NCBI RefSeq assembly: GCF_009725985.1
Contig: NZ_RCNR01000016.1
Coordinates: 1 to 64,000, forward strand
Direction of reading: 5' to 3'
DNA length: 64,000 nucleotides
From: Zobellia amurskyensis
GTDB lineage: Bacteria; Bacteroidota; Bacteroidia; Flavobacteriales; Flavobacteriaceae
Shown here: one piece after another, positions 29,064 through 38,748 of the stretch
How the letters are laid out: every line of letters starts with the position of its first letter
Position numbering within the stretch: the stretch's first letter is position 1
The notes under the pieces: generated by a model
Told to the model about the DNA's origin: nothing
What the model saw: only the letters and a program-made list of their open reading frames with translations
Database searches by the model: none
Made by a program: the position numbers and the translations under genes

Positions 29064-31838
29064 ATGAATCCTTTATTATCAATGGAAAAACTTTCTAACT
29101 TAATAATGTATTTTATTGTGAAATACTGGTGCAAAAAACTAATGACCTTTCTGGTTTTCTGCTCCCTATGGTCATGCAATCAATCCTCCGAAAAAATTGA
29201 TTTTAGTTCTCAAGTAAAGCCCATTTTAAATAATAACTGTATCACTTGCCATGGTGGGGTTAAGAAAAGTGGCAATTTTAGCTTACTTTTTAAGGAAGAG
29301 GCGTTTGCGGTAACGGAATCCGGCAAACCGGCAATAATTCCTGGAGATGCAAAAAATAGTTCATTTATTCAAAGATTGCATGAAGAAGACCCTGAATTGA
29401 GAATGCCTTATGAAAAACCGAAACTAACGGACGAAGAAATAGAACTGTTGACGAAATGGGTTGACCAAGGAGCCGAATGGGGGCAACACTGGGCATATAC
29501 TTTACCCGAAAAGGTTGAATTACCACCAATTACCGAAGAAGCTGGATTAATATCATCTGAAACCAACAATTTCCTACAAAACAATATTGACCGTTTTATA
29601 CTGAATAGATTAAAAAATGAAGAACTATCTCCTAATGGACCCGCTTCAAAAAACATACTTATCAGAAGACTTTCTTTTGACTTAACAGGATTGCCTCCAA
29701 GTGCCAAACTATATGAAGAATTTACTAATGGTAAACTATCTTATGAAAAAACAGTAGATCAATTAATGGCCCAATCTACATATGGTGAAAAATGGGCCAG
29801 TTGGTGGTTAGATTTGGCAAGATATGCAGATACAAAGGGGTATGAGAAAGATCAGGGCCGTAGTATGTGGCGTTACAGGGACTGGGTTATAAAATCTCTG
29901 AATGAAGATATGCCCTATAATCAATTTACCACTGAGCAATTGGCAGGAGATTTGCTACCAAACCCATCTGTAGATCAGCTAATTGCCACAGCTTTTCATA
30001 GAAATACAATGAATAATGACGAGGGAGGCACAGACGATGAAGAATTTCGCGTAGCCTCTGTTTTGGACCGTGTAAACACCACCTTCTCAGTATGGCAAAG
30101 TACCACTATGGAATGTGTACAATGCCATAGTCATACTTATGATCCTTTTAAACAAAAGGAATATTATAAGGCAATGGCATTCTTTAACAATACCAAAGAT
30201 GAAGACACACCAGATGAAAGTCCCACTCTTCGTTTTTATGATGAGAAACAAATTGAACTAAAAAACAAGATTATATCGTGGATAGAAAAATATGGTTCTG
30301 AACAAGACCGAAAAAAATACAGTGATTTCTTGACTTTTTTAGAGCCGAAATATTTAGCTCACAACGCCACAAACTTTGTTAATGGAGAACTTGCGGACAC
30401 GAAATATTTGGCACTGTGGGACGATGGGTCCTGTGTGCTCAAAAATGTAAGTCCGCGCGGAGCAACATCAATGTACCTTAATCACCAAGCCTTTATGAAT
30501 GGCACCACTATGACCATTAGAAAAAATAACGCTGATGGGGAAATTCTGGCACAGTTCAAAATGAACAAGACGGACGGCTACAACATTAAAAAAATAACGT
30601 TCAAGCCTATAAATGAAACTGTAGACCTTTATTTTGAAGCCAATAATGATGCAATTGGAAAACAGGTTTCTACTAGTTTCATTACTTGGTTAGCTTTTCT
30701 AAATGATATACCAGGTTCTTCCGAGAATGGCTATGCACAAATCAACCAGTCGTTTTTAGAATTATTAAATAATAAAACCCAAGACCTACCTATTATGATA
30801 GAGAACCCTAAAGAGATGCAAAGGGTTACACAGGTCTTTGATAGAGGAAATTGGTTAGCCTTAACAGATACAGTTAAACCTGGTACTCCAAAAATTTTAA
30901 ATGAATATAATGAAGAATGGCCGGCAAATAGGCTAGGACTTTCTAAGTGGTTAGTAAGCAAAGAAAACCCCTTAACCTCCCGCACCCTTGTCAATAGGGT
31001 TTGGCATCAAATTTTTGGCAGAGGTATTGTTTCTTCGCTTGAAGATATGGGTACCCAGTCTTCCCCACCAAGCCACCCCGCTCTTTTAGACTGGCTCTCA
31101 CTTAGGTTCATGAATGAACAAAACTGGAGCATAAAAACTCTAATTAAGGAAATTGTAATGTCTGGCACATATAGACAGAGTTCCATTATTTCCCCAGAAC
31201 TATATCAAAAGGACCCTCATAACGAACTTTACGCTCGTGGTCCAAGAATACGTTTAACTGCTGAGCAAATAAGAGATCAAGCCTTGGCGGTCTCAGGCTT
31301 ATTAAGCACAAAGATGTATGGCCCCGGTGTCATGCCTCCACAACCCGATGGTGTATGGCAATCTGTTTATAGTAATGCTTCCTGGAAAGTAAGTCATGGA
31401 GAAGACAAATATAGAAGAGCTATATATACATACCTAAAACGTACAAGCCCCTACCCTTCTTTTATCACATTTGATGCCGGCAGTAGAGAAGTTTGTACTA
31501 TTAGACGTACGGTGACCAACACTCCATTACAAGCACTGGTTACCTTAAACGATCCGGTTTACCTAGAGGCGGCATACGCTTTTGCAAAAGTTATGAATAC
31601 CGACGATTTAGAGAAAGGCATTTCAGCAGGATTTAAAAAAGCGACACTATCAGAAATAGATCAAGGAGAATTAAAGATTCTAATGAATCTATACGAACAG
31701 GCAACAATAGAATTCAAGGCTAGTGAACACCAAGAAAAGTTTCTAGGACTGGAAGAAAAACCCAGCACAAAACTTGCTGCATTGACTATTGTTGCAAATG
31801 CCATCATGAACTTAGATGAATTTTTAACCAAAGCATAA
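29064..31838 (+). CDS. PSD1-type cytochrome c lipoprotein (PSCyt1-DUF1549-DUF1553)
   Basis: 924 aa from ATG 29064. The open frame reaches 28992, but that ATG is inside an operator repeat; ATGs at 29082 and 29106 are also possible. A hydrophobic stretch ends in a lipobox-like SLWSC. One heme site, CITCH, follows shortly (PSCyt1 domain). Then come DUF1549 (SYGEKWASWWLDLARYADT region, seen as WWLDLARYADTKGY), a second Cys pair CVQCH, and DUF1553 near the C-terminus (RVWHQIFGRGIV). This architecture is typical of Planctomycetes and is found in some Bacteroidota with DUF1501 partners. A periplasmic redox role is likely, but no reaction is established. Confidence 0.9.
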   Translation: MNPLLSMEKLSNLIMYFIVKYWCKKLMTFLVFCSLWSCNQSSEKIDFSSQVKPILNNNCITCHGGVKKSGNFSLLFKEEAFAVTESGKPAIIPGDAKNSSFIQRLHEEDPELRMPYEKPKLTDEEIELLTKWVDQGAEWGQHWAYTLPEKVELPPITEEAGLISSETNNFLQNNIDRFILNRLKNEELSPNGPASKNILIRRLSFDLTGLPPSAKLYEEFTNGKLSYEKTVDQLMAQSTYGEKWASWWLDLARYADTKGYEKDQGRSMWRYRDWVIKSLNEDMPYNQFTTEQLAGDLLPNPSVDQLIATAFHRNTMNNDEGGTDDEEFRVASVLDRVNTTFSVWQSTTMECVQCHSHTYDPFKQKEYYKAMAFFNNTKDEDTPDESPTLRFYDEKQIELKNKIISWIEKYGSEQDRKKYSDFLTFLEPKYLAHNATNFVNGELADTKYLALWDDGSCVLKNVSPRGATSMYLNHQAFMNGTTMTIRKNNADGEILAQFKMNKTDGYNIKKITFKPINETVDLYFEANNDAIGKQVSTSFITWLAFLNDIPGSSENGYAQINQSFLELLNNKTQDLPIMIENPKEMQRVTQVFDRGNWLALTDTVKPGTPKILNEYNEEWPANRLGLSKWLVSKENPLTSRTLVNRVWHQIFGRGIVSSLEDMGTQSSPPSHPALLDWLSLRFMNEQNWSIKTLIKEIVMSGTYRQSSIISPELYQKDPHNELYARGPRIRLTAEQIRDQALAVSGLLSTKMYGPGVMPPQPDGVWQSVYSNASWKVSHGEDKYRRAIYTYLKRTSPYPSFITFDAGSREVCTIRRTVTNTPLQALVTLNDPVYLEAAYAFAKVMNTDDLEKGISAGFKKATLSEIDQGELKILMNLYEQATIEFKASEHQEKFLGLEEKPSTKLAALTIVANAIMNLDEFLTKA

Positions 31839-31861
31839 AACCTAAGGAAATACCCATTACC

Positions 31862-33379
31862 ATGAAAACAGATATTAACAGACTCTTAGCGGAAAAGCAA
31901 AAAATAGACCTGGAAGTAAATACTCGTAGACATTTCATAAAAAAATGTGCTACCGGTATGGGTGGTTTAGCCTTAAGTTCCATTTTCATGGGATGCGACC
32001 CTTTAGGAAGTAATAAACCAAAGGTAGGACTACAATCAGGATTTACTGAACGTGACTTAAACCCTCTTGCTACTTTACCACCTCCTTTTTCCCCAAAGGT
32101 TAAAAATGTTATCTATTTGCACATGGCCGGGGCCCCATCGCAACTGGAAATGTTCGATTATAAACCCGAACTAGCAAAATTGAATAACCAAGAATGCCCA
32201 CAATCGCTTCTAGAAGGAAAGAAATTTGCCTTTATCCGTGGTACACCAAAATTATTGGGGCCACAAGCCTCGTTTAAACAAGAAGGAGAAGCAGGTAACT
32301 GGGTGTCGGACAATCTGCCACATTTCAAACAAGTTGTTGATGAGGTCGCATTTTTGAAGGCTGTTCATACCGATCAATTCAATCATGGCCCGGCCCAATT
32401 GTTTATGCATACCGGCAGTGCAAGATTAGGAAGACCAAGTATTGGTTCTTGGGTTACCTATGGCCTTGGTTCGGACAATCAAAACCTTCCTGGTTTTGTA
32501 GTACTTACTTCTGGCGGGAAAGCCCCTAGTGCTGGGAAAAGTGTTTGGGGAAGTGGTTTTTTACCATCTGTATACCAAGGTGTACAATGCCGCTCAAAAG
32601 GAGACCCTGTACTTTATATAGAAGACCCAGATGGTATTTCTAGAGATTTGAAAAAGAACACCATTAAAGCGATTAACGAGATTAATAAAAAGGAATACAC
32701 CAAATATGCCGACCCAGAGATTTTGGCCCGTATTAACCAATATGAAATGGCGTATAGAATGCAAATTGCAGTACCAGAGGTAATGAACATTAACAATGAA
32801 CCGGACCATATTAAGGAAATGTACGGTGTAGAACCTGGTAAAGAATCATTTGCTAATAATTGCCTTTTGGCAAGAAAATTAGTTGAAGACGGCGTGCGCT
32901 TTGTACAGCTATTTGACTGGGGGTGGGATTCTCACGGTACCGGAGCGGATACTGCGGTGGATTTGGGATTGAAAAATAAGTGTCGAGAAATAGATAGACC
33001 AATGAGTGCCTTGTTGCTAGACTTGAAACAAAGAGGACTCTTAGAAGATACTTTAGTAGTTTGGGGCGGTGAATTTGGCAGAACTCCTATGCAAGAAAAC
33101 AGAGAAGGCAAAGAAATGGGCTTTAAAGGTCGTGATCACCACGGGGATGCATTTACCATGTGGATGGCGGGCGGAGGCATCAAAAAAGGAGCTTCTCACG
33201 GCGAAACCGATGCTATCGGTTTTTCAGGAGTAGATGGTCGGGTATCCGTTCATGATGTACATGCCACCATTTTGCATTTGCTAGGCTTTAACCACGAGCA
33301 GTTTACGTACGATTTTCAGGGCAGACCTTTCCGACTCACCGATGTAGAAGGAGATGTCATTCGTGAAATTCTGGCTTAA
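31862..33379 (+). CDS. DUF1501 protein with Tat-like signal
   Basis: 505 aa. The N-terminal TRRHFIKKC followed by a hydrophobic run and FMGC suggests Tat export, possibly with lipidation. The body matches DUF1501, which has an alkaline-phosphatase/sulfatase-like fold: HMAGAPSQLEMFDYKP near the start, HGPAQLFMHTG, FDWGWDSHG, and GGEFGRTP followed by GRDHH. DUF1501 genes are almost always paired with DUF1549/DUF1553 genes, as here (23 bp downstream of the PSD1 gene). A periplasmic role linked to its cytochrome partner is inferred; the substrate is unknown. Confidence 0.9.
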   Translation: MKTDINRLLAEKQKIDLEVNTRRHFIKKCATGMGGLALSSIFMGCDPLGSNKPKVGLQSGFTERDLNPLATLPPPFSPKVKNVIYLHMAGAPSQLEMFDYKPELAKLNNQECPQSLLEGKKFAFIRGTPKLLGPQASFKQEGEAGNWVSDNLPHFKQVVDEVAFLKAVHTDQFNHGPAQLFMHTGSARLGRPSIGSWVTYGLGSDNQNLPGFVVLTSGGKAPSAGKSVWGSGFLPSVYQGVQCRSKGDPVLYIEDPDGISRDLKKNTIKAINEINKKEYTKYADPEILARINQYEMAYRMQIAVPEVMNINNEPDHIKEMYGVEPGKESFANNCLLARKLVEDGVRFVQLFDWGWDSHGTGADTAVDLGLKNKCREIDRPMSALLLDLKQRGLLEDTLVVWGGEFGRTPMQENREGKEMGFKGRDHHGDAFTMWMAGGGIKKGASHGETDAIGFSGVDGRVSVHDVHATILHLLGFNHEQFTYDFQGRPFRLTDVEGDVIREILA

Positions 33380-33409
33380 TTCCGTCTCAATAATACCAAC
33401 CAATACCTT

Positions 33410-34294
33410 ATGACCAAATTACGACACCTTTATATAGTAGCACTATTGCTAACTAGTACCATTGGCACCAGTCAAGAACAGAAGACGATTCAATTTTTTC
33501 AAACCGATTGGGGGTGTACGATTTCATGGGATGCTTTTTGCGAAAAAACAGCTGCCGCTGGGTATGACGGTATCGAAATTTGGTTTCCGAACGCAGTAGA
33601 AGACCAACAAAATTTAAAGGCCGCATTAAAAAAGCATGATTTAAAAGTGGGCTTTATAAACGGCACCAATAAATCGGTTTCATTTGAAGAAAGTTTAAAA
33701 AGCTATGAAGCACATTTAAGATTTTTGACCACCTGGTCGCCTGTCTATATAAACACCCATACCGGTAACGACTTTTTTACATTTGCGCAGAACAAGGCAT
33801 TTATCGCTATCGCCAACACAATTGCTAAAGAAAGTAAGATACCGATATACCATGAAACGCATAGAGGGCGCTTTAGTTTTAACCTGCCCGATACCAAAAC
33901 ATACTTAGCTGCAATTCCGGATTTAAAATTGAACCTAGATATTAGCCATTGGATGGTGGTACACGAATCTTTATTGGAACAACAAGATAATACGCTAAAA
34001 GAAGTAATAGAGCGCACACATCACCTCCACGCACGTGTTGGGCATTCAGAAGGTCCGCAAGTAAACGACCCTGAAGCACCAGAGTGGAAAAAAGCCGTAG
34101 AGCGACATCTTACGATTTGGGAAAAAGTAATTCGCAACCATTGGGAAACAAACGACACGTTTACCCTCACTACAGAATTCGGACCTGCAGGTTATATGCC
34201 CACCTTGCCTTTTACACAAGTTCCAGTGGCAGACCAGTGGAAAGCAAATCTCTACATGATGAAAGTGATTAAAGAACGAATGAATATTGAATAG
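33410..34294 (+). CDS. Exported TIM-barrel sugar isomerase/epimerase-like protein
   Basis: 294 aa with a Sec signal peptide (hydrophobic IVALLLTSTIG, cleavage near GTS-Q), so it is periplasmic, unlike true xylose-isomerase-like metabolic enzymes. Probable metal or catalytic residues of the AP-endonuclease-2-type barrel are in GIEIWFP, YHETHRG, NLDISHW, HARVGHSEG and TTEFGP. It starts 30 bp after the DUF1501 gene. Some members of this superfamily act on 3-keto sugars by beta-elimination or hydrolysis; its place beside cytochrome proteins makes a similar periplasmic role plausible, but this is inference. Confidence 0.85.
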   Translation: MTKLRHLYIVALLLTSTIGTSQEQKTIQFFQTDWGCTISWDAFCEKTAAAGYDGIEIWFPNAVEDQQNLKAALKKHDLKVGFINGTNKSVSFEESLKSYEAHLRFLTTWSPVYINTHTGNDFFTFAQNKAFIAIANTIAKESKIPIYHETHRGRFSFNLPDTKTYLAAIPDLKLNLDISHWMVVHESLLEQQDNTLKEVIERTHHLHARVGHSEGPQVNDPEAPEWKKAVERHLTIWEKVIRNHWETNDTFTLTTEFGPAGYMPTLPFTQVPVADQWKANLYMMKVIKERMNIE

Positions 34295-34306
34295 CCCCTT
34301 GCCCGC

Positions 34307-35701
34307 ATGGATATTTTAAAACAGCTTTTAGGAAGACTTCACCCGCTTATTGTTCACCTGCCTATAGGGTTTATTATTGCAGGGTTGCTCTTACAGTTTT
34401 TAGATAGAAAACAAAAGGAATTCACCCGTGTCATTTCCATCATTTATTTATGGGGTGGTTATTTTGCAGTACTAGCGTGTATTACAGGCTACCTACAATA
34501 TTTGGGCGAAGGCTATGCGTTCGATTCCATTAAAATACATTTATGGTCAGGTATAGCCACTGCCCTATTTTCATTTGTACTATGGGCACGTTTAAAGGCA
34601 TTTTCGTTTGTTTCTTTGCTAACCAAAGTACCGGTGCTTTTTTTATCAGGATTAATTTTCGTATTGCTATCTTTTACGGGACACCAAGGTGGAAACATTA
34701 CCCATGGGGAAGAATACCTAGTAGAACCACTACCAAATTCGATTAAAGCTGCATTAGGATATGACGTGTTTGAAGTAAAAGAAATTTCACTGACGGATGA
34801 TACTTGGGAGTCTGCAGTTTTGTACACCGATATTATTGAACCCATTCTGAATAATAACTGTGTAAGCTGTCACAACCCTAAGAAGGCAAAAGGTGACTTG
34901 GTATTACATACGGAAGAAGGCATTTTAAGCAGCGGAGAAAACAGTCCTGTAGTATCGCAAAATCACCCTGATAAAAGTGATTTATTTATTCGGATGGAAC
35001 TTCCCACATCAGATGATAAACACATGCCACCCGATGATAAAAAACAACCCACCAAAGAAGAAATTAAATTAGTGGGTATTTGGATTGAAAACGGGCATTC
35101 ATTCAATAAAACGATTGGCGAATTAGGGTTACCAAAATCATTGTTCGAATCGTTCATCGCAAAAACCCAAGTAAATGATTACCCAGCCGTAGCAATTCCG
35201 GCTGCTGCATTAGACAGTATTACCAACATAAAAAACACCGGATTACATGTGGAAGCGATTAGCGAAAACACAAACTTTTTAAGTGTCTCGGCTTTAAACT
35301 TACCCAGCTTTACCGATGCGGATGCCCAAAATTTAACGTCTTTAGCACCGCAAATAGCCAGATTGGATTTAGGCGGCACACGAATAACGGATGCTATTTT
35401 TAAAGACCTTGCAAGCCTACCAAATCTAACAGTGCTTAAGTTGGATAATACTGCGGTTACGGGAGAATCTATCGAACAACTACAATCATTAGCACACCTT
35501 AGAACCATCAATCTTTCGAACACAAATTTTGAGGAAGACCATCTCGCCCACTTACAAGATTTCAACATGTTGGAACGGGTATTTCTGTTCAAACCAACTG
35601 TTAACAAAACTGGGGTCGAGGCCATTAACGACGGTAGAACGGTTGTCGAATATGGCAATTATAGCTTGCCAGGAATCAAATCAGATAGTATTTCATACTA
35701 A
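34307..35701 (+). CDS. DUF2231 membrane protein fused to cytochrome c and leucine-rich repeats
   Basis: 464 aa. Residues 1-125 are a DUF2231-type four-helix membrane domain starting with LGRLHPLIVHLPIG. Next comes a PSCyt1-like cytochrome segment with one heme motif CVSCH (C185, C188, H189) and the conserved MPPDDKKQPT. The C-terminal 170 residues are leucine-rich repeats (LTSLAPQIARLDLGGTRI region). The domain order suggests an inner-membrane electron-transfer protein with a periplasmic interaction module. It begins 12 bp after the isomerase-like gene and ends the cassette. It probably links electrons from the PSD1/DUF1501 proteins to the respiratory chain (inference). Confidence 0.88.
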   Translation: MDILKQLLGRLHPLIVHLPIGFIIAGLLLQFLDRKQKEFTRVISIIYLWGGYFAVLACITGYLQYLGEGYAFDSIKIHLWSGIATALFSFVLWARLKAFSFVSLLTKVPVLFLSGLIFVLLSFTGHQGGNITHGEEYLVEPLPNSIKAALGYDVFEVKEISLTDDTWESAVLYTDIIEPILNNNCVSCHNPKKAKGDLVLHTEEGILSSGENSPVVSQNHPDKSDLFIRMELPTSDDKHMPPDDKKQPTKEEIKLVGIWIENGHSFNKTIGELGLPKSLFESFIAKTQVNDYPAVAIPAAALDSITNIKNTGLHVEAISENTNFLSVSALNLPSFTDADAQNLTSLAPQIARLDLGGTRITDAIFKDLASLPNLTVLKLDNTAVTGESIEQLQSLAHLRTINLSNTNFEEDHLAHLQDFNMLERVFLFKPTVNKTGVEAINDGRTVVEYGNYSLPGIKSDSISY

Positions 35702-35766
35702 TTAGAATTATTAAAAAAATTGTAGATAGTCAATCAACTACCCGAAAAAATTAATTGCTTTTGAAA

Positions 35767-37119
35767 ATGGAAAATAAAAAATATAAAAAACTAAACATTT
35801 GGTATCGGAAATTTAAAATTAGTAAATCACCTCAAATGAACTTAGTTTGGGGATTTTTCTTATATACAGTAATTGGTTTTCTACTATTATCTATCCCTTT
35901 GTTTCATAAAACAAGTATATCTTTTTTAGATAATTTATTCATTTCTACTTCTGCTATTTCAACCACAGGACTTGTTACTATCAGCATTTTTGATTCCTAT
36001 AACATTTTTGGTCAATTTATAATAATGGCCCTAATTCAAGTTGGAGGTATTGGATATATGACATTGACAACATATTACTTAATACTTACTACAAAAAAAA
36101 TTACTCATTGGCATAGTAAAATTATTGGAACTGAATTCACATTACCAAATTCTATTCAAATAAAAGACTTCATAAAAAGCGTTATTATTTTCACCTTGAT
36201 AATGGAAACTATTGGAGCTATTCTCTTTTACTACGAATTTATAGATTCTGGAATGGGATTTTCAAAAGCTATTTGGTTTTCAATATTTCATAGTATTTCC
36301 ACATTCTGCACAGCAGGTTTCGGATTATTCAATGATGGATTTGAAGGCTTTAAACACAATACTTTTATCAATACCACCATAGCTGTTTTAGCAATTTCGG
36401 GTTCATTAGGTTTTATTGTCATAACAGATTTATGGTATCGTATTAGAGGTATATCAAAGCAAGTTTCATTCACCACAAAAATCATTTTATATGGTTTTAT
36501 AATATTGCTCTTTTTAGGTACCATACTCATCTATACGACAGAAGCCTCTTCCATTTTTAGTTATGACAGTTCACTAATGACATCTTTCTTTCAAGCAATG
36601 TCAGCTATGACCACAGTTGGTTTTAATACAGTATCTATAGGTAAAATGTCGCTGCCGGTATTATTGCTTATCATTTTTCTCATGTATGTTGGAGCTTCTC
36701 CGTCTGGAACAGCTGGAGGAATGAAAATCACAACTTTGACTGCGATGCTTGCAATATTGAAAAGTAGATTACTTGGACAGAAAAAAATTACATTTTTAAA
36801 CCGACTAATTCCTCTTGAAAGAATTTATGTTGCTACTTCTACATTTATGCTTTATACCAGTTTAATTTTTCTATTTTCGTTTTTACTATCCTATAGTGAA
36901 AACTTTTCCTTTGAAAGAATATTATTTGAAGTTGCTTCTGCATTAGGAACTGTTGGACTAAGTACCGGAATCACTGGTGATCTATCGAGTATAGGAAAAA
37001 TACTAATAATTATACTAATGTTTATTGGACGCGTAGGAGTTTTAACTTTTGGGTTCGCTATGCTACAACAAAAAATAGAAGATTCTAATCCAATTGTACG
37101 TGATGACTTAGCAGTATAA
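35767..37119 (+). CDS. TrkH/KtrB-family potassium transporter subunit
   Basis: 450 aa from ATG 35767 (an upstream TTG at 35755 is less likely). Hydrophobic throughout, with repeated selectivity-filter loops of the TrkH/KtrB type: SAISTTGLVT, STFCTAGFGLF, SAMTTVGFNTV and SALGTVGLSTG. GTAGGMKI is the KtrB-type intramembrane loop. It should conduct K+ (or Na+/K+) across the inner membrane. No KtrA/TrkA regulatory subunit gene is adjacent, which is unusual. Its A/T-rich codon use looks more extreme than that of neighbours, by eye. It is unrelated in function to the flanking carbohydrate genes and sits next to an integrase. Confidence 0.93.
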   Translation: MENKKYKKLNIWYRKFKISKSPQMNLVWGFFLYTVIGFLLLSIPLFHKTSISFLDNLFISTSAISTTGLVTISIFDSYNIFGQFIIMALIQVGGIGYMTLTTYYLILTTKKITHWHSKIIGTEFTLPNSIQIKDFIKSVIIFTLIMETIGAILFYYEFIDSGMGFSKAIWFSIFHSISTFCTAGFGLFNDGFEGFKHNTFINTTIAVLAISGSLGFIVITDLWYRIRGISKQVSFTTKIILYGFIILLFLGTILIYTTEASSIFSYDSSLMTSFFQAMSAMTTVGFNTVSIGKMSLPVLLLIIFLMYVGASPSGTAGGMKITTLTAMLAILKSRLLGQKKITFLNRLIPLERIYVATSTFMLYTSLIFLFSFLLSYSENFSFERILFEVASALGTVGLSTGITGDLSSIGKILIIILMFIGRVGVLTFGFAMLQQKIEDSNPIVRDDLAV

Positions 37120-37415
37120 CTACCTCATAAATGTCCCAATTACTACCTTAGAAAACCTACACCTGTATTACCGTCTGTCCTAAAAGTACTTAAAATCCTA
37201 AATTCAAAGCCTTAACCTTAAACAAAAAACCGAATTTATGACTGAAATTACAATTCTCTCAATTTAGCATTGTATAATGTCTTGTAAAAAATCTTTTCTC
37301 AATTAGTCTGAATAATAGCCTTTCTTTATATACCAATTTATTGGACAGTTGTGAACATATGGCAGTCAAATTCTTTTTACTATCATTAAAAATTTCTACA
37401 GAAAATTTTTCTGAA
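37120..37415. other. Intergenic spacer between trkH-like gene and integrase
   Basis: About 300 bp of AT-rich sequence with no supported gene. The two genes converge here. A short weak hairpin, CAGAAA / TTTCTG at 37399-37413, followed on the minus strand by an AT-rich run, could terminate the integrase transcript. I see no tRNA-derived repeat in it. Confidence 0.5.
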
Positions 37416-38651
37416 CTACCTATTCTTGATTTCTCGAAAATGATTTCTTAACTGTTGCATATCGTCACTAACTTTGCGTTCAATAACCTTGGCGTAAATC
37501 TGCGTTGTTGATATTCTGGAATGGCCTAATAATTTTGATACCGTTTCTATAGGCATACCGTTGCTCAAAGTAACCGTTGTTGCAAAAGTATGTCTGGCGA
37601 TGTGGAAGGTGAGGTTTTGTTCAATGCCACATACATCTGCAATTTCCTTTAGATAAGAGTTCAATTTTTGGTTTGAAATCTTGGGAAATACATGCCCCCT
37701 ACTTAAAGACTTCATATCACCCTTATATTTTTTTATGATTTGCAAAGCTTTTGGTAATAGAGGTATCCGAATGGGTTTTGTGGTTTTCTCTCTTCGATAA
37801 TAAATCCAAAGTTCCCCGTCAATTCCTACCCTGATATTATCTGTTGTTAGATTAATGACATCAATATAGCTCAAGCTGGTATAACAGCTAAATACGAACA
37901 AATCGCTAACCAACTGCAATCTAGCTATCTTAAACTTCCTTTTCTCAATGGCCTGAAGCTGATCAAGCCTTAGAAATTCACGTTCGTTCTTTATATATTT
38001 GAACTTGAAATTAATAAAGGGGTCACGGTCTATCCATTCCAATTTAAAGGCTAGATTTATAAGTTTTCGTAAACGACCTATATGTTTCATGACCGTATTG
38101 TTGCCCATCCGCCTTTGATGGTCCTGCGGTATGTATCCCCTCAAAAATTTTTCGAACTTTATAATAAAATTATAGTCAAGTACATTCAAATATATATCAG
38201 AAACATTATAAATGTTCAGGAGAAACTTGAAGAGGTAACGTTGGGTAGTAAAATAGTTCTTTTGTGTTCCCCATTTCAATTTACCGTCCATATCTTCCTG
38301 ATGATAGTTTATGATATCACCAAGTGTATGAAACTTCTCGTCTTCACCCAAATATCTGGACTTTATCGCTTGAGCAGTAATTGGTTTGTGTTCAAGCTTT
38401 AAATCCTGATAGCATCGGAATAATTGGTTGTAGGTTTCGTCAAGGTAGCTATTAAGAATTCTTGATTTTTGACTTCTTCCCTTTACTTTATTTGCGTGGG
38501 CGTCCCAATCGACTAATGGAACTTTCCGCTTTAAGCTAATCATAGCTCGTTTGCCGTTTACAGTAATTCTTGCATAAATGGGTACTTGCCCGTTCTTAAT
38601 TCTAGATGAATTTGTCCAGAAAAAGATACCGAAGGTTGAAGTTGCTTTCAT
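37416..38651 (-). CDS. Bacteroidota-type tyrosine recombinase/integrase
   Basis: 411 aa. N-terminal Arm-binding domain (about 1-90, starting STFGIFFWTN), SAM-like core-binding domain (about 105-210), and catalytic domain (about 225-400). Catalytic residues visible are H350-x-x-R353 in HIARH, H377 in LLGHS, and Tyr386 in TQIY. The first Arg of the tetrad is replaced by Ser261 (TSLSYID), as is known for IntDOT of CTnDOT, so it may still be active. It points away from tRNA-Pro 260 bp upstream. No other mobile-element gene was found in the window, so it is a solo integrase or the remains of an element. Confidence 0.92.
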   Translation of the reverse strand: MKATSTFGIFFWTNSSRIKNGQVPIYARITVNGKRAMISLKRKVPLVDWDAHANKVKGRSQKSRILNSYLDETYNQLFRCYQDLKLEHKPITAQAIKSRYLGEDEKFHTLGDIINYHQEDMDGKLKWGTQKNYFTTQRYLFKFLLNIYNVSDIYLNVLDYNFIIKFEKFLRGYIPQDHQRRMGNNTVMKHIGRLRKLINLAFKLEWIDRDPFINFKFKYIKNEREFLRLDQLQAIEKRKFKIARLQLVSDLFVFSCYTSLSYIDVINLTTDNIRVGIDGELWIYYRREKTTKPIRIPLLPKALQIIKKYKGDMKSLSRGHVFPKISNQKLNSYLKEIADVCGIEQNLTFHIARHTFATTVTLSNGMPIETVSKLLGHSRISTTQIYAKVIERKVSDDMQQLRNHFREIKNR

Positions 38652-38748
38652 GATTTCGTCTTTTTAGGTTAATACTGTTCCTGATATCAGACGAAAGTCA
38701 AATCACTTTAAAGATACACTTATTAAATCACTATTGCATAATTTTAAA

